Origin: Streptomyces minutiscleroticus
GTDB lineage: Bacteria; Actinomycetota; Actinomycetes; Streptomycetales; Streptomycetaceae
Direction of reading: 5' to 3'
Assembly (NCBI RefSeq): GCF_014650875.1
Contig: NZ_BMVU01000004.1
Location: 182,376 to 246,375, forward strand
DNA length: 64,000 nucleotides
The notes below the pieces were generated by a model. That model did not search any database, was not told the DNA's origin, and was given only the letters and a program-made list of their open reading frames with translations. The position numbers were made by a program, and so were the translations under genes. The number at the start of each line of letters is the position of its first letter. Position 1 is the stretch's first letter. Positions 53,923 through 61,092 of this stretch are shown in pieces.

Positions 53923-53994
53923 GGGCCCACCGGCGGTAGCGGGTCCACCGGCGGTAGCGGGTCCACCGGCGGTAGCGGGTCTACCGGCGGTAGA
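53923..53994. repeat. Four 18-bp repeats across the SIS gene stop codon
   Basis: gggtccaccggcggtagc (and close variants) repeats at 53923, 53941, 53959 and 53977, exactly 18 bases apart. The last copy spans the SIS stop codon (53981-53983); the other three lie beyond it. Reading on would add YRRWTR-type repeats, so these look like copies of the gene's own end. Confidence 0.75.
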
Positions 53995-54736
53995 AGATCC
54001 GGTCCGCGTGCTCCTCGAAGACCCTGGCGTTCCACTCGCGGCCGCCGTCGACGTTGGCCGAGCGCAGCAGCGGGGGCTGCACCCCGCGGTCGGCGAGGGC
54101 GGCCGCCGCCGTGGCCACGACCGCCTGGAGGACCGCCGAGGTGACCACCGTGGAGGCGGGGGCGAAGGGCGCCTCGACGGTGTCGAGGCGCAGCTCCGCG
54201 TCGCCGACCGCGATCTTCGAGTCGAGCACGACGTCGCAGTGGTCCTTCAGGTACGTGCCGGAGGCGTGCTGGGACCGGGTCTCCTCGGCGTACCCCACCG
54301 ACGTCAGACCGACGACCTTCAGGCCCAGCTCCCGGGCGTGCCGCGCCATCTCCACGGGCAGCGCGTTGCGCCCGGACAGCGAGACGATCACCAGCAGGTC
54401 GCCCGCGCGCGCGGGGCTGCTGTCGAGGACCGCGGTCGCCAGGCCGTCGACCCGCTCCAGGGCCGAGCCGAGCGTCGCGGGCAGGACGTCGACGCCGGTG
54501 GTGCCGGGGACGGTGAGGAGGTTCATCAGGGCGAGGCCGCCCGCGCGGTAGACGACGTCCTGCGCGGCGAGGGAGGAGTGGCCCGCGCCGAACGCGAACA
54601 GCCTGCCCCCGGCGGCGACGGTGTCGGCGACCAGCGTCCCGGCGGCGGCGATCGCGTCGCCCTCCTCGTCGCGCACCCGCCGCAGCAGGCCGATCGCGGC
54701 GTCGAAGAACTGCCCGGCCAGCTTGCTGTCACTCAT
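53981..54736 (-). CDS. SIS-domain sugar-phosphate isomerase-like protein
   Basis: A 251-residue SIS-fold protein: GAGHSSLAAQDVVYRAGG (about 51-68) is the phosphosugar-binding loop and IVSLSGRNALPVEMA the second. The family is the UPF0309/SIS type next to dmdR1 in Streptomyces, related to phosphoheptose isomerases (GmhA) and AgaS. ATG 54736 with cgacgtcc before it; in-frame ATG 54934 gives an unlikely Pro-rich lead. It is divergent from dmdR1; iron control of either cannot be read here. Its 3' end carries four 18-bp repeats. Confidence 0.85.
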   Translation of the reverse strand: MSDSKLAGQFFDAAIGLLRRVRDEEGDAIAAAGTLVADTVAAGGRLFAFGAGHSSLAAQDVVYRAGGLALMNLLTVPGTTGVDVLPATLGSALERVDGLATAVLDSSPARAGDLLVIVSLSGRNALPVEMARHARELGLKVVGLTSVGYAEETRSQHASGTYLKDHCDVVLDSKIAVGDAELRLDTVEAPFAPASTVVTSAVLQAVVATAAAALADRGVQPPLLRSANVDGGREWNARVFEEHADRIFYRR

Positions 54737-55013
54737 CGGCGACGTCCCTTCATCGCGCGTCGTCGGCGGCGGTCCCCGCCCGGTCCGGCCACAGTGCCGC
54801 GGATCACGTTGGGGCCCGCACCAGTACGCTGTCAACACGGGCCGCGGGCGGTCCGGGGCGCAGGGGTCCGGGGAGCAGGGGTCCGGCCCGCCGGCCGGAC
54901 GGTTTCGCGGGCGCGGCACGGTTGTCGGCGGCATGCGTCAGAATTGAGGCCAGGGCCAGCGCACACGCCGGTGGGCCGAGGAGCCTCCGGCAGAGCTACT
55001 TCGAGGGGCACAC

Positions 55014-55706
55014 ATGTCCGGACTGATCGACACCACGGAGATGTATCTCCGCACCATCCTCGAGCTGGAGGAGGAAGGTGTGGTCCCCATGCGCGCCCGG
55101 ATCGCCGAGCGGCTCGACCAGAGCGGACCGACGGTCAGCCAGACGGTGGCGCGGATGGAGCGCGACGGCCTGCTGTCGGTCGCCCCCGACCGGCACCTGG
55201 AGCTGACCGAGGAGGGCCGCCGGCTGGCCACGCGCGTGATGCGCAAGCACCGGCTCGCGGAGTGCCTGCTCGTCGACGTGATCGGCCTGGAGTGGGAGCA
55301 GGTGCACGCGGAGGCGTGCCGCTGGGAGCACGTGATGAGCGAGGCGGTCGAGCGCCGCGTCCTGGAGCTGCTGCGCCACCCGACCGAGTCGCCGTACGGC
55401 AACCCGATCCCGGGCCTCGAGGAGCTCGGCGAGACGGACACCGCCGACCCCTTCCTGGACGCGGGCATGGTCTCGCTGGCCGACCTCGACCCGGGCACCG
55501 AGGGCAAGACGGTCGTCGTGCGCCGCATCGGCGAGCCGATCCAGACGGACGCCCAGCTGATGTACACGCTGCGGCGGGCCGGGGTGCAGCCCGGCTCGGT
55601 GGTCAGCGTCACGGAGTCGGCGGGCGGCGTGCTGGTCGGCAGCAGCGGCGAGGCCGCGGAGCTGGAGTCCGAGGTCGCCTCCCACGTGTTCGTCGCCAAG
55701 CGCTAG
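55014..55706 (+). CDS. dmdR1: DmdR1-type iron-dependent repressor (DtxR/IdeR family)
   Basis: A 230-residue DtxR-family regulator that with Fe2+ represses siderophore and iron-uptake genes. HTH is within residues 1-65. Metal ligands are all present at the same numbers as in DtxR: Met10, Cys102, Glu105, His106 (primary) and His79, Glu83, His98 (ancillary). An SH3-like C-terminal domain ends it. In S. coelicolor the reverse strand of dmdR1 carries the adm gene, so this overlap was checked (see findings). ATG 55014; upstream SIS gene is divergent. A hairpin terminator follows. Confidence 0.95.
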   Translation: MSGLIDTTEMYLRTILELEEEGVVPMRARIAERLDQSGPTVSQTVARMERDGLLSVAPDRHLELTEEGRRLATRVMRKHRLAECLLVDVIGLEWEQVHAEACRWEHVMSEAVERRVLELLRHPTESPYGNPIPGLEELGETDTADPFLDAGMVSLADLDPGTEGKTVVVRRIGEPIQTDAQLMYTLRRAGVQPGSVVSVTESAGGVLVGSSGEAAELESEVASHVFVAKR

Positions 55707-55720
55707 TCCTCCGCCTCCTC

Positions 55721-55747
55721 CGCCGTGCCCCGGTGCCGGGCACGGCG
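55721..55747 (+). terminator. Terminator of dmdR1
   Basis: CGCCGTGCCC (55721-55730) / GGGCACGGCG (55738-55747), 10-bp stem, 7-base loop, 15 bases after the dmdR1 stop. Confidence 0.6.
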
Positions 55748-56207
55748 CGCATCCCGGTCCGCGGGGCGCCACGGTCCCCGGACCGGGGCCTCGCGGACCG
55801 GTCGCGCACCACGCCGGACCGGCCACCGCGCCCGCCCCGCGAGCCGGGCGCGCCCCGCCCCGGCCGGTCCCCACCGCCCCGCTCCGCAGGGCCCTGCGGG
55901 CCGGGCGCCGCTGCTTCCCTTCCGCCCCTGACCGCCCCCGCGGGCCGAACGCCGTCCCAGTCCGGCTCCGGCTCCGGAACGGTGTCCCGCCCCGTGCGCC
56001 CCACCGTCACCGCCCGTGCCCCGCGGCCCCACCGCCCCGCCCCGCACAGGTGTCTCGAAATGAAGATTCACTGGCGGAATCGCAGCGCTCCGGCGCTTCG
56101 CGTGCGAGGCTGTCGAAAGGCATATGACCGAGAGCTCTTGACCACGTGGACGGCGACCCGCCGTACGGTCGGGGAGGGGGCGGAAGATGTGCCTCAGAGA
56201 CGCGGAG

Positions 56208-56235
56208 GGCCCCGGCGCCGCGTGGCGCCGGGGCC
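56208..56235. terminator. 12-bp hairpin of unknown parent transcript
   Basis: GGCCCCGGCGCC (56208-56219) / GGCGCCGGGGCC (56224-56235), 4-base loop (gcgt). A very stable stem with no annotated gene ending at it; it may end an unannotated small transcript. Confidence 0.4.
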
Positions 56236-56617
56236 TGTCCTCCCCTGTGCTGACCCGGAGCCCCGAGCTCCCAGGGTCATTCCCGTCGGACCCGTTTCCC
56301 CGAGCGGTCCGCCTCCCGCTGGAGATCTCCCCTGGGGGACGGTGGCCAACCCTCGGGCCGGGTCACTCGTACGAGCGGTGTTGCCCGCCAATACCCCTTT
56401 CTCGAATGCGTTTTCGATAGCGTGTCGGTGACCGTCCACGGCACGGGAGTGACGGTTTCACCGCGAGGTGCGCAGGAACAGCAGGACACCGCGGCAGCCA
56501 CCCGCAGAACCACCCGGCAGGACAGCGACACGGCCGGCGGTGACCGGTGGACCGGCCGACGCGAGCGGGACGCGTCGGCCGTACTGATCGTGAGCGGATC
56601 AAGGGGGGTGCCAACCC

Positions 56618-57478
56618 ATGGTGCGGCGCATCGACGTGACGGGAGCGGGCGGTCTGCGTCTCGCCGCCTGGGAGTTCGCCGATCCTCCGAAGTCCGGGGA
56701 GGTCGAACGGGCCCCCGGCGTGCTGCTGCTGCACGGCCTCATGGGCCGGGCCTCGCACTGGGCGGGCACGGCCCGCTGGCTGTCCGAGCGGCACCGGGCC
56801 GTCGCCCTCGACCAGCGCGGCCACGGGCAGAGCGGGAAGCCGGCCGACGGGCCGTACACCCGTGACGCCTACGTCGAGGACGCCGAGGCCGCGCTCGAAC
56901 AGCTCGGCCTCGGCCCCGCGGTCGTGATCGGCCACTCCATGGGCGCGCTGACCGGCTGGCAGCTGGCGGCCAAGCGGCCCGACCTGGTGCGCGGCCTGGT
57001 CGTCTGCGACATGCGGGCCTCCGCGCTCGGCAGCGCCTCGCAGCGCGAGTGGGAGGACTGGTTCCGCGCCTGGCCCGTGCCCTTCGCCACGCTCGCCGAC
57101 GTACGGAAGTGGTTCGGCGAGGACGACCCCTGGGTGGAGCGGCCCAATCCGGCGCGCGGCGCGTTCTACGCCGAGGTGATGGCCGAGTCGGACGACGGCT
57201 GGCGTCCCGTCTTCGACCTCGGCCAGATGCTCCGGGCCCGGCAGACGTACGCCTACGACGCCCACTGGGAGGAGCTCGCCCAGGTGAGCTGCCCCACCCT
57301 CGTCGTCCGCGGCATCGACGGCGAGCTGGGCCGGGCCGAGGCCCAGGAGATGGTGCGCGTCCTGCCCTTCGGGGAGTACGCGGAGGTGGCCGACGCGGGC
57401 CACCTCGTCCACTACGACCAGCCGGAGGGGTGGCGCACGGCCGTCGAGCCGTTCCTGGACGGCGTCCTCACGGGCTGA
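56618..57478 (+). CDS. Alpha/beta hydrolase
   Basis: A 286-residue alpha/beta-fold hydrolase: oxyanion HGLMG near 39-43, nucleophile Ser107 in GHSMG (105-109), an acid in the strand after (DGEL region), and catalytic His262 in GHLVHYD. Full triad present. The family includes haloalkane-dehalogenase/epoxide-hydrolase-like and MenH-like enzymes; the substrate is unclear. ATG 56618 with aaggggggtgcc upstream. Convergent with pdxH. Its last codons are repeated beyond the stop. Confidence 0.9.
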   Translation: MVRRIDVTGAGGLRLAAWEFADPPKSGEVERAPGVLLLHGLMGRASHWAGTARWLSERHRAVALDQRGHGQSGKPADGPYTRDAYVEDAEAALEQLGLGPAVVIGHSMGALTGWQLAAKRPDLVRGLVVCDMRASALGSASQREWEDWFRAWPVPFATLADVRKWFGEDDPWVERPNPARGAFYAEVMAESDDGWRPVFDLGQMLRARQTYAYDAHWEELAQVSCPTLVVRGIDGELGRAEAQEMVRVLPFGEYAEVADAGHLVHYDQPEGWRTAVEPFLDGVLTG

Positions 57479-57563
57479 ACCGCCGGCCGGACCGCCCGCC
57501 TCCCGCACCGCGTCCTCACCGGCCGGACCCGCGGCCGGCACCGCGTCCTCACGGGCTGAGCCG
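57462..57563. repeat. Three copies of the hydrolase 3' end between convergent genes
   Basis: gcgtcctcacgggctgaaccg (57462-57482, ending in the hydrolase TGA) recurs at 57543-57563 (20 of 21 bases) and partly at 57510-57522. The third full copy also forms the 3' end of pdxH on the other strand. Confidence 0.65.
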
Positions 57564-58244
57564 CTCCACGCGCCAGCCGCCGTCGGGCAGCGCGACGTAG
57601 CGCAGGCGGTCGTGCAGCCGGTTCACGCGGCCCTGCCAGAACTCCACCGTCTCCGGCGTGACGCGGAAGCCGCCCCAGTTCGGCGGGACCGGCACCGGCG
57701 TGCCCTCGGGGTGACGGTCCGCCAGGTCGGCGTAGGCCGCGTCGAGTTCGGCGCGGGAGGCGATCACCGAGGACTGCGCGCTGGCCCAGGCGCCGATCTG
57801 CGAGCCGTGCGGCCGGGTGCGGAAGTACGCGGCCGTCTCGTCGCGCCCGGTGCGCCGGGCGGTGCCGGTGACGATCACCTGCCGGGCGAGCGGGTGCCAG
57901 GGGAACAGCAGCGAGACGTGGTGGTTGACGGCCAGGTCGGCGGCCTTGCGGGACTCGTAGTTGGTGAAGAAGACGAAGCCGCGCTCGTCGAAGTGCTTCA
58001 GCAGGACCGTGCGGGAGCTGGGGCGGCCCGCCGCGTCCGCCGTGGCGACGACCATGGCGTTCGGCTCGTGGAACGCGCCGCGCTCCGCCGCCCGCGCGGC
58101 CTCGCGGAACCAGGCGGCGAACTGCTCCATCGGGCGGGCGGCCAGCTCGGTCTCGTCGAGCCCGTCGGCCCGGTACTGCTCGCGCATGGCGGCGGGGTCG
58201 GGCACGCCGTCGAGGGCGGAAACGGCACAGTCGCGGTCGGTCAC
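57549..58244 (-). CDS. pdxH: Pyridoxamine 5'-phosphate oxidase
   Basis: A 231-residue FMN oxidase, the true PdxH of the window: FMN/PLP-binding [35 protein letters not shown] and the C-terminal signature [15 protein letters not shown]. It oxidises PNP/PMP to PLP. GTG 58244 ([13 protein letters not shown]) after gcaggatga; an ATG further upstream at 58340 is unsupported. Divergent from the citrate synthase gene. Confidence 0.95.
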   Translation of the reverse strand: MTDRDCAVSALDGVPDPAAMREQYRADGLDETELAARPMEQFAAWFREAARAAERGAFHEPNAMVVATADAAGRPSSRTVLLKHFDERGFVFFTNYESRKAADLAVNHHVSLLFPWHPLARQVIVTGTARRTGRDETAAYFRTRPHGSQIGAWASAQSSVIASRAELDAAYADLADRHPEGTPVPVPPNWGGFRVTPETVEFWQGRVNRLHDRLRYVALPDGGWRVERLSP

Positions 58245-58300
58245 GCGGTCATCCTGCCGCATCCCGGTGCGCGGCCCGCCGGAGGCGGCCCCTTCCGCGT

Positions 58301-58313
58301 GGCACTGAGTGCC
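58301..58313. promoter_or_regulatory. GGCACT-g-AGTGCC operator before citrate synthase
   Basis: A perfect 13-bp palindrome (GGCACT, g, AGTGCC, 58301-58313), with a further TGGCAC half-site at 58332-58337, in the 295-base pdxH/citA divergent gap. It looks like a repressor site for the citrate synthase gene or both genes. No known regulator is assigned. Confidence 0.5.
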
Positions 58314-58539
58314 GCACCCCCTCCCCAAAGGTGGCACCAAGGGATATCGTCCTGTGGCCGGATCGGTGAGGTGACCGCCGACCGGAACGGGGCATCACCG
58401 AGGTGACGGGCCGGACCGCGAGTCCACGAGGAGACCGCGGAGCCGGACGCCCGCCGACCGCTCACCACCCCACGGTCTCCGCGTCACGGACGGGAGCCCC
58501 ACAACCCCATCTGCCGTACTCATCACGAGGAGCCGCCTG

Positions 58540-59640
58540 ATGTCCGACTTCGTACCCGGGCTCGAAGGAGTCGTCGCGTTCGAGACGGAGATCGCCGAAC
58601 CGGACAAGGAGGGCGGCGCACTCCGGTACCGGGGCGTCGACATCGAGGACCTGGTCGGCCACGTCTCCTTCGGCAACGTCTGGGGGCTGCTCGTGGACGG
58701 CGCCTTCAACCCCGGCCTGCCGCCCGCCGAGCCGTTCCCGATCCCCGTGCACTCCGGGGACATCCGCGTGGACGTGCAGTCGGCGCTCGCCATGCTGGCC
58801 CCGGTGTGGGGTCTGAAACCGCTGCTGGACATCGACGCCGAGCAGGCTCGCGAGGACCTCGCCCGCGCCGCCGTCATGGCCCTGTCGTACGTGGCGCAGT
58901 CCGCACGCGGCCAGGGGCTGCCGATGGTGCCGCAGCGCGAGATCGACAAGGCCGAGACGGTCGTCGAGCGGTTCATGAAGCGGTGGCGCGGGGAGCCCGA
59001 CCCCAAGCACGTCGCCGCCGTCGACGCGTACTGGACGTCCGCCGCCGAGCACGGCATGAACGCCTCGACGTTCACCGCCCGCGTCATCGCCTCCACCGGC
59101 GCGGACGTCGCCGCCGCGCTGTCCGGCGCGGTCGGCGCCATGTCCGGCCCGCTGCACGGCGGGGCGCCCTCCCGGGTGCTCGGCATGATCGAGGAGATCG
59201 AGCGCACCGGGGACGCCGAGGCGTACGTCAAGCGCGCCCTGGACCGGGGCGAGCGCCTGATGGGCTTCGGGCACCGGGTGTACCGCGCCGAGGACCCGCG
59301 CGCCCGCGTGCTGCGCCGCACCGCCCGCGAGCTGGGCGCGCCCCGCTTCGAGGTCGCCGAGGCGCTGGAGAAGGCCGCGCTGGCGGAGCTGCACGCCCGC
59401 CGGCCCGACCGGGTGCTGGCCACCAACGTGGAGTTCTGGGCGGCCATCGTGCTGGACTTCGCCGAGGTCCCGGCCCACATGTTCACGTCGATGTTCACCT
59501 GCGCCCGCACCGCCGGCTGGTCGGCGCACATCCTGGAGCAGAAGCGCACCGGCCGCCTCGTGCGCCCCTCCGCCCGCTACACCGGCCCCGGCTCGCGCAA
59601 CCCGAGCGAGATCGAGGGGTACGCGGACATCGCGCGCTGA
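58540..59640 (+). CDS. Citrate synthase 2 (actinobacterial short form)
   Basis: A 366-residue citrate-synthase-fold protein. Catalytic residues: first His206 in PLHGGA, second His245 in GFGHRVY; the third catalytic position, Asp in NVDFY of classical enzymes, is Glu298 in NVEFW. CoA-binding and citrate-binding Arg regions are otherwise normal (RYRGVDIEDL, EHGMNAST). Streptomyces carry a main citrate synthase elsewhere (CitA), so this paralogue may have different activity (citrate or methylcitrate). ATG 58540 after gaggagccgcctg. Preceded by a divergent pdxH and an operator-like palindrome. Confidence 0.9.
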   Translation: MSDFVPGLEGVVAFETEIAEPDKEGGALRYRGVDIEDLVGHVSFGNVWGLLVDGAFNPGLPPAEPFPIPVHSGDIRVDVQSALAMLAPVWGLKPLLDIDAEQAREDLARAAVMALSYVAQSARGQGLPMVPQREIDKAETVVERFMKRWRGEPDPKHVAAVDAYWTSAAEHGMNASTFTARVIASTGADVAAALSGAVGAMSGPLHGGAPSRVLGMIEEIERTGDAEAYVKRALDRGERLMGFGHRVYRAEDPRARVLRRTARELGAPRFEVAEALEKAALAELHARRPDRVLATNVEFWAAIVLDFAEVPAHMFTSMFTCARTAGWSAHILEQKRTGRLVRPSARYTGPGSRNPSEIEGYADIAR

Positions 59641-59657
59641 GGCCGCGGGAGCGCGGC

Positions 59658-59691
59658 GCCCGTGCGGACGGTTCCCGCCGCCCGCACGGGC
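59658..59691. terminator. Stem-loop between citrate synthase and TetR
   Basis: GCCCGTGCGG (59658-59667) / CCGCACGGGC (59682-59691), 10-bp stem, 14-base loop, between the convergent citrate synthase and TetR genes. Confidence 0.55.
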
Positions 59692-59700
59692 CCGCTCCGG

Positions 59701-59760
59701 CCGTACGCGGCCGGCTTGGTCCGACGCGCGGCCGGCTCGTCCGTACGCGGCCGGCTCAGC
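59701..59760. repeat. Three 20-bp repeats across the TetR gene end
   Basis: ccgtacgcggccggctnngt-type units at 59701, 59721 and 59741, exactly 20 bases apart; the last overlaps the TetR stop (59756-59758). The first two lie beyond the stop. Confidence 0.65.
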
Positions 59761-60364
59761 GCAGTTCGCGGTCCAGGACGCGCGTCCACTGGGCCACCAC
59801 CCGCTCGCGGCGGGCGCGGTCGTCCGTGAGGAGGTTGGCCAGGCCCAGGCCGCGGGCCATGTCCAGAAAGCCCTGGACCGTCTCGCGCACCCCGGGCCGC
59901 GTCTCGTCCGCGCCCAGCAGCTCCACGGTCAGCCGGTGCGTCTCGCGGCCCACCCGGGCCTCCAGCTCCGTCACGCGCGGGCCGAGCTGCTCCTCGTGGG
60001 AGGCGGCCACCCACAGGTGCAGGGCGGCGCGGAACAGCGGTCCGGTGTAGAGGTCGACCACGGCCGCGACCAGCTCCGCACGGTCGGCCGCGCCCTGCGG
60101 GAAGAGGGCGCGCAGGGCGTGGGAGCGCTGCTCCGCCACGTACTCGACGGCGGCGGTGAACAGGTCCTCGCGGGTGGGGAAGTGGTGCTGGGCCGCGCCG
60201 CGCGAGACGCCCGCGCGCTCGGCGACGACCGAGACCGTCGAGCCCGTCCAGCCGCGCTCGGCGAGGCAGGCCACGGCGGCCTCCAGGAGCCGCTGCCGGG
60301 TGGCGCGGCTGCGGTCCTGCTTGGGCGCGCGGTCCGCGGCCCGCGCGTCGTTCACCACACCCAT
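59756..60364 (-). CDS. TetR-family regulator of the acyl-CoA operon
   Basis: A 202-residue TetR protein: HTH SRATRQRLLEAAVACLAERGWTGSTVSVVAERAGVSRGAAQHHFPTRE (about 19-65), then a ligand domain (ELVAAVVDLYTGPLFRAALHLWVAASHEEQLG). It ends a four-gene minus-strand operon; its start overlaps the enoyl-CoA hydratase stop by 13 bases at ATG 60364 (or GTG 60355 with a GTGA overlap). It is probably the repressor of the operon, released by an acyl-CoA or aromatic acid CoA ester (inference). Confidence 0.9.
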   Translation of the reverse strand: MGVVNDARAADRAPKQDRSRATRQRLLEAAVACLAERGWTGSTVSVVAERAGVSRGAAQHHFPTREDLFTAAVEYVAEQRSHALRALFPQGAADRAELVAAVVDLYTGPLFRAALHLWVAASHEEQLGPRVTELEARVGRETHRLTVELLGADETRPGVRETVQGFLDMARGLGLANLLTDDRARRERVVAQWTRVLDRELR

Positions 60365-61092
60365 GCGGGGTCCCGTCGTTCGAGGAAGGCCGTCATCCCC
60401 TCCCTGGCCTGGTCGGAGGAGAACAGCCGGGCCGAGAGGGCGGTCAGGCCGTCGGCGTCGCGGTCGAAGGTCTCCAGCACCCTAGCGGTGAGCAGCCGCT
60501 TCGTGGCGGCCAGGCCCTGGGGCGAGGCCCGGCGCAGCCCGTCGAGAATCGGCGCGAGCACCGCGTCGGCGTCCTCGCCCGCCTCCGTCACCAGTCCCGC
60601 GCGGACCGCCTGAGCCGGGCCGAACCGCTCCCCCGTCAGGTAGTAGCGGGCCACCGCGCGCGGGTCCAGGCGCGGCAGCAGCGGCAGCGAGATCACCGCG
60701 GGCGCGACGCCGATGCGCACCTCCGTGAAAGCGAACGTCGCCTCCGGTCCCGCCACCGCGATGTCGCAGGCCCCGAGCAGCCCGAGGCCGCCCGCCCGCA
60801 CGTGCCCGAGGACGCGCGCGACGACGGGCTTCGGCAGCTCCACGATCCGCCGCAACAGGGCGACCAGCGCGTCCGGGTCCGGCGGGTCGCGCAGGTCGGC
60901 GCCCGCGCAGAAGGCGGTGCCGGTGTGGGTGAGGACGACGGCGCGCACGGCGTCGTCCCGGCCGCACGCCGCGAGCGCGTCCGCCAGCGCCCCGACGAGC
61001 CCGGCCGACAGGGCGTTGCGCCGCTCCGGGGCGTCCAGCGCCAGCGTGGTGACGCCCCGCTCGTACGCGACGCGCACCGGTCCGGCGGTCAT
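60352..61092 (-). CDS. Enoyl-CoA hydratase/isomerase (crotonase family)
   Basis: A 246-residue crotonase. The oxyanion-hole region is GTAFCAGADLRD (about 58-69) and GHVRAGGLGLLGACDIAVA (about 95-113); the second catalytic Glu is probably in TEVRIGVAPAVI (about 122-133), and the first Glu of hydratases is replaced near VRAGGLG, so it may be an isomerase or a side-chain hydratase. Its ATG overlaps the ligase stop (ATGA). Fits chain shortening of aromatic or fatty acyl-CoAs between the ligase and the dehydrogenase. Confidence 0.88.
   Translation of the reverse strand: MTAGPVRVAYERGVTTLALDAPERRNALSAGLVGALADALAACGRDDAVRAVVLTHTGTAFCAGADLRDPPDPDALVALLRRIVELPKPVVARVLGHVRAGGLGLLGACDIAVAGPEATFAFTEVRIGVAPAVISLPLLPRLDPRAVARYYLTGERFGPAQAVRAGLVTEAGEDADAVLAPILDGLRRASPQGLAATKRLLTARVLETFDRDADGLTALSARLFSSDQAREGMTAFLERRDPAWVW

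Larger units (their letters stand above)
55707..56617. other. 911-base gene-free gap after dmdR1
   Basis: The longest gap in the window. It contains the dmdR1 terminator (55721-55747), a GC-rich block to 56040, a less GC-rich stretch (56058-56160) with cgaaaggcatatgaccgagagctctt, a strong hairpin (56208-56235), and another AT-richer zone near 56390-56420. Several short ORFs exist on both strands (e.g. 56194-56439 minus) but none has domain resemblance plus a ribosome site. It could hold a small RNA. Confidence 0.4.

Noticed and set aside
57612..58406. Plus-strand ORF over pdxH
   Set aside because: Antisense shadow to a textbook PdxH.
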